Under the pieces are notes generated by a model. That model was not told the origin of the DNA. It ran no database searches and saw only the letters and a list, made by a program, of their open reading frames with translations. From NCBI GenBank assembly GCA_903835255.1, contig CAILMI010000046.1, forward strand, positions 1 through 64,000: a stretch of 64,000 nucleotides of DNA. Direction: 5' to 3'. Shown one piece after another: positions 18,168-26,215 of the stretch; position 1 is the stretch's first letter, and the number at the start of each line of letters is the position of its first letter. The DNA is from an uncultured Verrucomicrobia subdivision 3 bacterium. Lineage in GTDB: Bacteria; Verrucomicrobiota; Verrucomicrobiia; Limisphaerales; UBA11358. A program made the position numbers and the translations under genes.

Positions 18168-19869
18168 AAGAGCGATCTGTCGGATTGGTTTTCGAGCTGC
18201 GGCGTCCATCTGATCCTGTCTGGGTTGGGTTTTTATGCCGTCGAAGAACGCACTGTTTGATTCCAAAAAAAACAGTCAATCCCGCGCATCCCCAGCCGAA
18301 CACATCGCCGTATTGGCGATAGAAGGTGGGATTCTGGCCCGCTTGGGCCCCCGCCAGCGGCACGGTGATCAGCTTGTATCCCGACTGATATTCATTGAGG
18401 GAACCCGGGAAATAGACATCGTGTAAACGGCCGCAGGTATCGATCCAGCAAGTGATGCCGTTATTGCAACAACGGACGAGCGGCAGGTGGAGTTCTACCG
18501 ATCGAAACAGCGCATTCACGGCGTGGAGCCATTGTGCACCACTATTCCCGAACCATCCGTCATTGGTGAGATTGAGGAGATAATCCGTCTGCGCGTCCAG
18601 AGCGGTGCGAACTTCTTGGGGAAACAGGTCCTCGTAGCAGATGAGGACGGAGAATTGGGCCGCCGGATCGGTCATGTGGAGCAAGCCGGGCCGGTCGCCC
18701 GAGGTGAGGCCAGCCCCCGCTTTGCGCAATTTGGCGAGAATCGGAAACCAGCGGGCCCCGGGCATAAACTCGCCGAAAGGCACCAGATGACGCTTGTGAT
18801 AGCGCCCCGCCATTTGTCCATCCGGACTGATTAAGAAGGCGCTGTTAAAGAACTGAGTGCGATCCGATCCATCGGCCCCAGCCATGTTTTCATAATCCGA
18901 GGCCCCCATCACCATCCACGAATGATAAGGCTGCAGGAGTTCGGCAATCGCGTCCTGGGTGTATTGATTCCGGGTGATCATTTGGGGCAGGGCCGCCTCC
19001 GGCCATACCAAGAGGTCGGGCTTTTCAGCCAAGGCAGTGCGGGAGATTTGAAGCAACTTCAGGAAACGGTTGGTGCCCTCGCTGGGGTCCCAAATCGTCG
19101 ATTGGGGGATTGCGGGCTGCACGAGGGCGATTTTGAGCTGTCGGGTTGAATCCCCGGCCAGGGACAATTGGTGGTGGCCAAACGCAAGAAGGGCCGCAAG
19201 TACTAAGAGGGGCGGTAGGAGCGGGAGTCCAAAGACCCGGAAACGACGGGGATTACCCTTCAGGGCCATGGCCCCGCAGAAGCCGGCGATGGATACCCAC
19301 ACGATCACAAAAGAAACACCATACACGCCGGTCCAGGAGCAGATCTGGATCAGTCCCAGCCAATGAAATTGCGAGGCGCCCAAATACCCTGGAAAACCGG
19401 TGAATAAACGGCCGAAGGCCATTTCGGTCGCCACCCAGGCCACCGCACACATCAGCGGCCAACCCAGGCGCTGCCAGTCATTCAAGGCAGACCACCGCTG
19501 TGGCAAGTTGACGTGGATCGGATTCGTGGACGAGGCCATTTTCGGGTCAGGCCATAAACCCCAACACAGCCAGCACCAAAGACCCATATAGGCTGATCCC
19601 ACAAAAACCTGACCCAGATAAGCCGCCAGCCCGTATCCATGAAACGGAATTAAAAGCAACCAGGCCACCATGATGAGCCAGCAACCCAAGCCCGAAAGAA
19701 AACCTGAAAGAAAAATCGACCTGCCCGAAGTGCGCCCCGCCAGCCACAGCACCAACCCCGGGGTGATCCAAGCCAGTCCAAATAGATTGAATTTGGGAAA
19801 GGCAAAAGCGAACAGAGTTCCGGCAAGAAATGAAAATAACCAATGAAATTTAAACTTTGGGGTTTGCAT
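18166..19869 (-). CDS. lnt: Apolipoprotein N-acyltransferase
   Basis: 567 residues from the ATG at 19869, which starts MQTPKFKFHW; the 19-residue upstream extension is not membrane-like and is discarded. Lnt adds the third acyl chain to the N-terminal cysteine of lipoproteins in the inner membrane. There are about seven N-terminal membrane helices up to residue 235, followed by a nitrilase-fold periplasmic domain. The catalytic triad is visible: Glu291 in WPEAALP, Lys359 in RYHKRHLVPFGE and Cys411 in VLICYED. A final hydrophobic helix and a basic tail close the protein. The gene is monocistronic, and its 3' end touches repeat copy C. At least one substrate candidate, the lipoprotein at 24874, lies nearby. 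Confidence 0.95.
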   Translation of the reverse strand: MQTPKFKFHWLFSFLAGTLFAFAFPKFNLFGLAWITPGLVLWLAGRTSGRSIFLSGFLSGLGCWLIMVAWLLLIPFHGYGLAAYLGQVFVGSAYMGLWCWLCWGLWPDPKMASSTNPIHVNLPQRWSALNDWQRLGWPLMCAVAWVATEMAFGRLFTGFPGYLGASQFHWLGLIQICSWTGVYGVSFVIVWVSIAGFCGAMALKGNPRRFRVFGLPLLPPLLVLAALLAFGHHQLSLAGDSTRQLKIALVQPAIPQSTIWDPSEGTNRFLKLLQISRTALAEKPDLLVWPEAALPQMITRNQYTQDAIAELLQPYHSWMVMGASDYENMAGADGSDRTQFFNSAFLISPDGQMAGRYHKRHLVPFGEFMPGARWFPILAKLRKAGAGLTSGDRPGLLHMTDPAAQFSVLICYEDLFPQEVRTALDAQTDYLLNLTNDGWFGNSGAQWLHAVNALFRSVELHLPLVRCCNNGITCWIDTCGRLHDVYFPGSLNEYQSGYKLITVPLAGAQAGQNPTFYRQYGDVFGWGCAGLTVFFGIKQCVLRRHKNPTQTGSDGRRSSKTNPTDRS

Positions 19870-20031
19870 TGAGTGAACGGATTTTTCACAAAAAAAAACA
19901 CTGGTGCAAGAGATATACCTCCTCAAATCGCAATTCTTTTTTTAAAAAATCTGCAAGTGCTTTAAATTAAACAAATTAACTTTTTCTCTAAACTGCATTT
20001 TTCACTTGCTCAAAATAAAAACTATGTCAAT

Positions 20032-20059
20032 GTTTGTTTGAACATTAGCACAAACAAAC
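20032..20059 (+). promoter_or_regulatory. Perfect 9-bp inverted repeat in the leader of the 20095 gene
   Basis: GTTTGTTTG at 20032-20040 and CAAACAAAC at 20051-20059 flank a 10-base spacer, 35 bp upstream of the start codon. The A+T-rich arms and spacing fit either a dimer-binding operator or a leader hairpin. No run of T follows, so it is not a terminator. Confidence 0.5.
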
Positions 20060-20094
20060 CCCAACCCACCATACTTGTTTTAAAAGGATTGAAT

Positions 20095-21381
20095 ATGAAA
20101 AGCGTTCTTCGTCTCAGTATTGCGCTGGCATTTGTATGCCTGACATTAAGCGTGCAGGCGGTTGCCTACTGGAACTGCAGCTCCCCCACCGGTCCCGCTT
20201 CCGGGACTTGGAATAATAATTCAACTAATTTGACTTGGGATCAACCGGGGTCCGATCCTGGCATATCGTCCACGGGTGGACCGGTAACATCCTCTCCTTA
20301 TAGTTGGCTTGGCACTTGGGGCGCTGCTTATTCTTCAACCCCTTTGGCGGCGGCATTTAGTTTGGGGTCTGCCACCAACGGTGTGCCAGGGGCATTCACC
20401 ATCACGGTGGATAATGGATCCGGTCAGGTTGAGGCTGCCGATCTCCTCGTGTACAACGGACCCATGACATTGACGGGCGGGCGGTTGGATTTTACAGCTG
20501 TTATAAACAACACTCCCAGTTACCAATCTGAAGAGGGGCTGGTGTTCACCATCCACCCCAATCAAACTGCCTATTTTAATGTCATCATGACGAACACCGT
20601 CGGTCCGACGTATACCGAGTCGATCGGCCGCAACGTGTTTGTCAATAAACAATTGACGGGAACTCTTTACTTCGGGGCCACCAACACGTTTGTCGGGGAT
20701 GTTGCTGTCAAATCAGGCATTCTGGGTATTACATGCGACCAAAGCATCCCCAGCGCGAGCTCTTTGATTTTATTGAACGGCACTGACATTGGCGGCGCCG
20801 GCGATCATCTTCAAGACACCCCTCCTGTGTTCAATACGGGCGGTCACAACCAGACTTTTGACCAGTTGGTTTTAGCCGGTCCGAATAGTTTGATTCCCCG
20901 CACTATTAACTTTGGCAATGGCAACGGATCGCTCGTTTTTGCGGGTAATAGCAGCACCAATGCATGGGCTTCAACCGCGAGTCTTGTTTTTGGAGATTCG
21001 AATCCGGGCAACCTCTCCTTGGTCATCACGAACTATCAGATTGGCATAAGCCTTTTGCGATTTGGGACCACTTCCAGCGGCTTGACTGCCACTCAATTGT
21101 CACAGATCAAATTTGCCAATTACACAAACTCCCCGGCCGTGATTGATAGCTTGGGATATGTGTCTCCTACGGTCACGGGCATCCCTATTGTTTCAATCAC
21201 AAAAGGGTATAACCTAATCTGGAATGCCATCGTCGGGACCACCTACATCGTTCAGTATTCGTCTAATGTAAGTGGACCCTGGCTCAATCTGGCAACAGTG
21301 ACTGCTGTATCCAACCCGGCGTCTTACTTTGATGCCGAGAATCTTAATAACGCGAGATTTTACAGGGTGATACTTCAATAA
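20095..21381 (+). CDS. Secreted beta-repeat protein with lineage-type C-terminal module
   Basis: 428 residues from the ATG at 20095, chosen because AAAGGA lies about 10 bases upstream and a signal peptide follows directly (VLRLSIALAFVCLTLSVQA). The mature part starts WNCSSPTGP, then SGTWNNNSTNLTWD, and contains a segment of the autotransporter-associated strand type (LYFGATNTFVGDVAVKSG). The block SLLRFGTTSSGLTATQLSQI near residue 330 is one I know from Verrucomicrobia exported proteins that often carry PEP-CTERM tails. Here no PEP-CTERM tail is present; the end is the FYRVILQ module shared with 1-314. Strong terminator downstream, so it is probably a single-gene unit. An extracellular structural or adhesive role is inferred. 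Confidence 0.72.
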   Translation: MKSVLRLSIALAFVCLTLSVQAVAYWNCSSPTGPASGTWNNNSTNLTWDQPGSDPGISSTGGPVTSSPYSWLGTWGAAYSSTPLAAAFSLGSATNGVPGAFTITVDNGSGQVEAADLLVYNGPMTLTGGRLDFTAVINNTPSYQSEEGLVFTIHPNQTAYFNVIMTNTVGPTYTESIGRNVFVNKQLTGTLYFGATNTFVGDVAVKSGILGITCDQSIPSASSLILLNGTDIGGAGDHLQDTPPVFNTGGHNQTFDQLVLAGPNSLIPRTINFGNGNGSLVFAGNSSTNAWASTASLVFGDSNPGNLSLVITNYQIGISLLRFGTTSSGLTATQLSQIKFANYTNSPAVIDSLGYVSPTVTGIPIVSITKGYNLIWNAIVGTTYIVQYSSNVSGPWLNLATVTAVSNPASYFDAENLNNARFYRVILQ

Positions 21382-21416
21382 GACTTCATTAGTGAAGTAT
21401 TTTTCTAACTGACATG

Positions 21417-21456
21417 GCGGACCGGAAGAATCCAATCTTCCGGTCCGCTTTTTTTA
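21417..21456 (+). terminator. Strong rho-independent terminator after the 20095 gene
   Basis: A perfect 13-bp stem (GCGGACCGGAAGA opposite TCTTCCGGTCCGC) with a 6-base loop is followed by a T run. It lies 36 bp after the stop codon. Confidence 0.92.
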
Positions 21457-21634
21457 TTTTCCTGCGCCTCATTTTGCCTCTGCCCCGCCGAGGTGGTGAG
21501 AGCTCTGAATTACGATTCCTAAGCCATCGTCCCGACAATGAGTTTCCAGACTAAAACGGTACAATATTTTTTTTCTTGCCTTCAAAAAAAACTTGCTTAG
21601 CTTATTAGTATAAACATTTAAACAAATAATCTTC

Positions 21635-22510
21635 ATGAATTTTTTTCATTTAAATCGGATGCGTTCCCAGTTTCGGAACGGGTTCACGTTGATTGAATTG
21701 CTGGTGGTCATCGCCATCATTGCCATTCTGGCCGCAATGCTCTTGCCGGCCTTGGGAGTGGCTAAGAAAAAGGCTTACATGGCCTCCTGTTTGAATAATC
21801 AAAAGCAGCTGATTTTGGGGTACATCATGTATGCGGATGATAATCAGGACCGGCTTATCGGAAACGGGACCAAAACCACTTACGACGTCGGCAATGGCTA
21901 TTGGCGCTTGGGTTACACTGTCTCGGGACCGCCGGGGACGCCGCCGACATTGACCAAGGCAACGCCGGCCGGCCTTACCGGGACCGATCTCTGTGAATGG
22001 TATACCCAGCAAGGGTATGCCGAGGGGCCTTTATTTCCCTACGCAAAAAGTACATCCGTCATTCATTGTCCGGGTGATACCCGGTCGCGGAATAATCTGC
22101 CCGGTTACGACAGCTATTCCATCGGGTGGAATGTCGGGGACAGCGCGTCCTTCTACGCGAGCCAGGGAGGGCCGCCGTTGACGAAGATGTCAGCCATTTC
22201 GCACTCCAGTGAACGGATCATCTGGGTGGAAGAAAATGATTCGCGAGGTGATAACTTTGGCTCCTGGGCGTTCTTTTATTCCGCGGCGGCCCCCGTTTGG
22301 GGTGACAACCTCGCTAATTTTCACGGCACCGGAAGCTCTTTCGCCTTTGCCGACGGTCATTCGGAAAATCACCGCTGGATGTTGCCGTCCACCATCAGTA
22401 TGGCCAATTCTACAACCTATAAATGGCCCTGGCCGACGAGTCCGTCGGGTCTGGCCAATGCGGATTTGGCTTGGATTAATCAGCGCTGGCCTTGTAAAGA
22501 AAACCCTTAA
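21635..22510 (+). CDS. Type II secretion pseudopilin-like protein with DGH motif, copy 1
   Basis: 291 residues. A short basic leader is followed by the prepilin cleavage and methylation segment [19 protein letters not shown] at about residues 16-34, so a prepilin peptidase should cut before the Phe. The mature part has the conserved [21 protein letters not shown] block after the helix and a C-terminal [11 protein letters not shown], the DGH motif of the DUF1559-related Planctomycetes/Verrucomicrobia pilin-like proteins. An ATG at 21659 is an alternative start. Such proteins are greatly expanded in this group and are thought to form periplasmic or surface pseudopili linked to secretion or polymer uptake. 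The partner at 31094 has the same layout. The upstream 21457-21634 is very A+T-rich. Confidence 0.85.
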   Translation: MNFFHLNRMRSQFRNGFTLIELLVVIAIIAILAAMLLPALGVAKKKAYMASCLNNQKQLILGYIMYADDNQDRLIGNGTKTTYDVGNGYWRLGYTVSGPPGTPPTLTKATPAGLTGTDLCEWYTQQGYAEGPLFPYAKSTSVIHCPGDTRSRNNLPGYDSYSIGWNVGDSASFYASQGGPPLTKMSAISHSSERIIWVEENDSRGDNFGSWAFFYSAAAPVWGDNLANFHGTGSSFAFADGHSENHRWMLPSTISMANSTTYKWPWPTSPSGLANADLAWINQRWPCKENP

Positions 22511-22800
22511 TTTGGAAGCGGGTCTTCATTTTTTAAAAGCATCTTTTTCCGCCTCAATTGCAACACTGTCGAATCCGATGGGTTGGGTTATGGATTGAAG
22601 ACCTTCGATCGATTTTCTGAAAAGATTCTAATGGGATGCTGGAAAAACCTGCTGCTTCGGGTGAGAATTGAAGCGCTGATGCCGGCTCATTTACAAAAAG
22701 GCGCCTTTTACTCTATTCCATATCCGCCTTACCTGATTAGTTCTCTTTGGTTTTAAACTTTCTTAAATGAGTAGGAATCCAACGGCTTGAAATTGCCGAC

Positions 22801-23541
22801 TTATTTTTCCTCGCTCTGCAACTCCATTGTCAGTGTAAAGCGCGAGCTGACATAAAGGATTTCTGTATATTCAAACGGGCGGCTGCCGGAGTCATAGACC
22901 GTGTGCCGGCGGAGTTGGAGGGGCGTTCCGGGGGTGACATGAAGTCGCTGTGCGTTGTGGGCTTCGGCGGTAGTGGCTAGAAACTCCTCCCTCGCTCGGA
23001 ACGGCTGGACACCGGTTTCCGCATTGAGGGTCTCATAGAGAGGCTTTGTGAAATCCTCGTTGCCTTTCAAGTTTAACCGGGGGTGGAACCAAGAGGTAGA
23101 CATTAGAATAGGTTTGCCTTCCCAGCCGCGGACCCGGTCCAGCCTCCAAATCGGATCTTTTGAATTGAGCTGAAGAGTTCGAAGGGTCTCAATGCAGGGA
23201 GCGGCCTGGATGTATTCCATTTGGAAGTTTTGAACGGTAATTCCTTTAGCTGCCATTTCGCTGGTAAAACTATGCCAAGCACTGATGCCCGAATCGAGAT
23301 GCTTGTCGGAGGCGCGGGTCCCCACCCCGGCCTTGCGTTCCAGTACCCCTTCATAAACTAATCGGCTGATGCCGGCACGCACCGTGCCCCGGCTGACGCC
23401 CAGTTTCGCGGCCAGCAATTCCTCATTGGGCAAAAGTTTTCCCGCCTGATATTCAGGGAGATTCACCATCTTGCGCAACAGCTGCTCCACTTGGGCGCGA
23501 AGCGGAATCGAATTCCGACGGTTCAACTTTAACATGGTCAC
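22801..23541 (-). CDS. GntR-family transcriptional regulator, HutC subfamily
   Basis: 246 residues. The N-terminal winged helix-turn-helix spans about residues 10-75, with LAAKLGVSRGTVRAGISRL as the recognition segment. The remaining ~165 residues are a UTRA effector-binding domain, which defines the HutC subfamily: WRLDRVRGWEGKPI, a conserved STSWFHPRL block, and PFEYTEILYVSSRFTL at the end. Such proteins repress sugar, phosphonate or histidine genes and are released by a small ligand, often a sugar phosphate. It faces away from the ROK kinase gene and is the only regulator in the carbohydrate island, so control of 23914-43419 is inferred. GT-N-TA-N-AC-type sites are noted at 30811 and, imperfectly, at 23728. 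ATG at 23541 or 23535. Confidence 0.88.
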   Translation of the reverse strand: MTMLKLNRRNSIPLRAQVEQLLRKMVNLPEYQAGKLLPNEELLAAKLGVSRGTVRAGISRLVYEGVLERKAGVGTRASDKHLDSGISAWHSFTSEMAAKGITVQNFQMEYIQAAPCIETLRTLQLNSKDPIWRLDRVRGWEGKPILMSTSWFHPRLNLKGNEDFTKPLYETLNAETGVQPFRAREEFLATTAEAHNAQRLHVTPGTPLQLRRHTVYDSGSRPFEYTEILYVSSRFTLTMELQSEEK

Positions 23542-23901
23542 ATGCTAAATATATCCCGATGATTGTCAATAATTCTCGGCATGAGAGAAACGGGTCTAAC
23601 TAGCTTAATATGAGCGTGATAAGAACCTGTTAAACATGGAATTATTGGGAAATCTGCCTTAAAAAGGAGCGGTGAGTGAGCGTCCGTCCCCCCCAAGTCG
23701 GATTCACTAACCATTTAAGAGTATATGTATGTACATAATGCTTGACCGAAAGGGTCGCTGCCGTTCCAATGATGGCAAATGGCATGAGTTCAAGTCACCA
23801 ATTCTATCCTCTCGCAATGCCCCCGCTCAGCGGACACGGCGGTGAGTTGCCCATCCTGCTAGTGCGCTAAAATTTTTTAGGTTGAAATCCAGAGAGATCT
23901 T
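23542..23901. other. Gene-free divergent region between gntR and the ROK kinase gene
   Basis: 360 bp without a credible frame. It holds the palindrome TATGTACATA at 23728-23737 within a purine-pyrimidine stretch, and an AGAGAG ribosome-site candidate at the right end. It is the natural place for an operator of the adjacent GntR regulator. Confidence 0.5.
23728..23737. promoter_or_regulatory. Candidate GntR/HutC-type operator (palindrome TATGTACATA)
   Basis: A perfect 10-bp palindrome midway between the divergent regulator and ROK kinase genes. An eight-of-ten match (ATTGTACATA) lies at 32138-32147, just upstream of the sugar-porter start. Short sites of this kind occur by chance, so confidence is low. 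Confidence 0.3.
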
Positions 23902-23913
23902 TTGAAATCGGGT

Positions 23914-24849
23914 ATGAAGACAATTGCGATTGGAACGGATATAGGGGGCAGCCATATCAGCTGTGCCGCCGTGGATTTTCAAAAGCAATGCATCCTGCCA
24001 AAAAGTTTTGTCGCATATCGGGTAAACCCCCAGGCGCCGGCTGACGAAATACTCACAATCTGGAGCAGGGCGTTGGGCCAATCCATGGCAGCGGTGGATG
24101 GAGCAAAATTAGCGGGAATCGGCTTTGCAATGCCGGGGCCATTTGACTACGTCCATGGCATTGCCCAATTTACAGCGGCGGTGCAAAAATACCAAAATTT
24201 GCGGGGCATCCCTGTTTCTCAGCGCCTCAAAGAGATGATGGCGTTGCCAGCCGAATTCGAATTGCGGTATATCAACGATGCCACTGCATTCGGAGTCGGT
24301 GAAGCGTGGATGGGCAAGGCGTCTGCGGCGAATCGGTCGATTGCAATCACACTGGGCACCGGTTTGGGGGCGGCCTTTATGGACCGGGGAATTCCGGTCG
24401 TCTCGGGCCAGGAGGTTCCTCCAATGGGGTCCATGTGGCATTTACCGTTTCATGACGACACCGCTGAGGATTCCTTCTCGACGCGTTGGTTTATCAAACG
24501 ATATGCCCAAAAAACCGGCAATTCACTGGAGGGGGTAAAGCAATTAGTCGACCGGGCAGCAACAGAGTCTTCCGCAAAAGAAGTTTTTTCCGAGTTCGGC
24601 TGTAATTTAGGTGAATTTTTGAGTCCGTGGGTCAAAAAATTCACGGCCGACATAGTTGTTATAGGAGGCAATATCTCCGCCGCCTACCCTCTATTCGGTC
24701 CTGATTTGGAGAAAACTATGAGCCAGCACTCGGCATCTGCGGCAATCGTGGTTTCCGAACTCAAGGAGGATGCTGCCGCGATTGGAAGCGCGCGATTATT
24801 CGAGGCGAACTTTTGGAGCCAAATCCAAGAATTACTCAAGAAAATGTGA
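23914..24849 (+). CDS. ROK-family sugar kinase-like protein
   Basis: 311 residues from the ATG at 23914. A TTG at 23902 has a better ribosome site, AGAGAG, and is a real alternative. ROK proteins phosphorylate glucose, fructose, mannose or N-acetyl sugars with ATP, or act as repressors; no helix-turn-helix is present, so a kinase is likely. The phosphate loop GTDIGGSH is at about 7-14, the catalytic NDATAFGVGEAW segment lies mid-protein, and GTGLGAAF is the second ATP motif. The usual zinc motif CxCGxxGCxE is absent: the region after GQEVPPMGS lacks the cysteines. That is atypical but known in some branches. It is followed by the lipoprotein at 24874 and GH92, suggesting one unit for hexose use. 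Confidence 0.85.
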   Translation: MKTIAIGTDIGGSHISCAAVDFQKQCILPKSFVAYRVNPQAPADEILTIWSRALGQSMAAVDGAKLAGIGFAMPGPFDYVHGIAQFTAAVQKYQNLRGIPVSQRLKEMMALPAEFELRYINDATAFGVGEAWMGKASAANRSIAITLGTGLGAAFMDRGIPVVSGQEVPPMGSMWHLPFHDDTAEDSFSTRWFIKRYAQKTGNSLEGVKQLVDRAATESSAKEVFSEFGCNLGEFLSPWVKKFTADIVVIGGNISAAYPLFGPDLEKTMSQHSASAAIVVSELKEDAAAIGSARLFEANFWSQIQELLKKM

Positions 24850-24873
24850 GTTGGACACTCATTCAATTCAAAT

Positions 24874-26166
24874 ATGAAATTCCTTTGTGAGATTGCTGTC
24901 CGCTGTTTTTGGGCTGGCCCTAGTGGGTGGCGCCCCGCATTGCTTGGGTTACTAGTGGTCGCATTGTCTGGGTGTGTGCACCCGATGCGGGAGGGGAAAA
25001 CAATTCCGCCGGCGCAGCGGGAGAGTGGTGGGGCAGGGGAGCGCCAGGCTGGAAATCAAACTCCGCAGGGAAAAGTTTTTGAACTGCCAGACAAGCGGAT
25101 GCTCCGGCTGACATCGGTCACGGCGGATCCAGTTTATGCGCATCTGTTGGACATGAGCACCAACGGATGGCTTGGGTCTGACGTGGGAGACTCCATCGTT
25201 TTATCCGACACGAAAACGCTCTGGCTGTTCGGCGACACATTCATCGGCGCTCTCTCCAACGGAGCGCGAGTTGGAGGCGCTCCCATGATCAACAGCACCA
25301 TCGGGATCCAAAACCGGCACAGTGCTCCGACATCGAGTATGGAATTTTTTTGGAAAGAGAAGGAGGGCAAGCCTGTAAGTTTTTTCCAGCACCAGACCAA
25401 TACGGCGGGTTCCTATTATTGGGTGACCAAAGGGGTGATGCTGCGGGGGGAGCTTTTTCTTTTCGCCTATTGCATTGAAGGCAACGATCAGGATGCCTCG
25501 GATTGGAAAATAGCGGGCAGCGCTCTCATCCGTGTGCCCAATCCACTTGACCCGCCCCATCAGTGGGTGCAGAAAGCCTATCCACTCAGTCTGGAAATCG
25601 GGGATACATTTCACGCCGGACTCTTTGTGTCCGAGCCGTATCTCTACCTTTATGGGATCGTTAAACCCAGGAAAATGGCATTGGCCCGGGTGAAGATTGA
25701 TGACTTATGCAGCGGAAAACTTGTGGAAGCCTATGAGTTTTGGGTTAAAGGGCCAGGAGGTGAGCATTGGGGGGCGGCTCCGGTCAATTGTGTGTCACAG
25801 TTTCAGCCAGTCACCAGCGAGTGCGCCATTCACTATGAAGCCGCATGGGGTGTTTTCACCTGTTTTACGTATTCCCCCTCCGAGCCGGAAATCTATCTGA
25901 CAACCGCCAAGCAGCTCACAGGTCCGTGGACCCGGCCGGAGGTGATTTATCGGGTGCCGGAGCATGCCGCTTATTCTTTTCCGATCATTTCCTATGCGGT
26001 GCGCCAGCATCCGGAACTGGCAGTCAAACCGGGCGAAGTCATTCTTAGCTATGTCACCAATGTGCCCGGGTCCATCAAGGAGCTTTTTTCTGAAGAGGGA
26101 AAAATGATTTATGTTCCGCAGTTTTTGCGTCTGGAACTGGAGATAGATGAAAATTCTGGAAATTGA
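24874..26166 (+). CDS. Lipoprotein with DUF4185-like propeller, paralogue 2
   Basis: 430 residues. The N-terminal hydrophobic segment ends in VVALSGC, a clear lipobox, so Cys34 or a close neighbour should be lipidated (by Lgt, then Lnt). After a Gly/Gln/Pro-rich linker, the mature domain repeats the pattern of the 16620 protein: LWLFGDTFIGAL at about residues 114-125, PMINSTIGI, YLYGIVKP and ALARVKID, and a final VILSYVTN. It is probably a surface or periplasm-facing sugar-binding or hydrolytic propeller. It starts 24 bp after the ROK gene and ends 49 bp before the GH92 start with a good ribosome site, so the three are likely co-transcribed. Function is not established. Confidence 0.72.
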   Translation: MKFLCEIAVRCFWAGPSGWRPALLGLLVVALSGCVHPMREGKTIPPAQRESGGAGERQAGNQTPQGKVFELPDKRMLRLTSVTADPVYAHLLDMSTNGWLGSDVGDSIVLSDTKTLWLFGDTFIGALSNGARVGGAPMINSTIGIQNRHSAPTSSMEFFWKEKEGKPVSFFQHQTNTAGSYYWVTKGVMLRGELFLFAYCIEGNDQDASDWKIAGSALIRVPNPLDPPHQWVQKAYPLSLEIGDTFHAGLFVSEPYLYLYGIVKPRKMALARVKIDDLCSGKLVEAYEFWVKGPGGEHWGAAPVNCVSQFQPVTSECAIHYEAAWGVFTCFTYSPSEPEIYLTTAKQLTGPWTRPEVIYRVPEHAAYSFPIISYAVRQHPELAVKPGEVILSYVTNVPGSIKELFSEEGKMIYVPQFLRLELEIDENSGN

Positions 26167-26215
26167 AATCCCAAATCTTTATTGCAACCATCATTCGATT
26201 CAAGGAGAGCACCCT

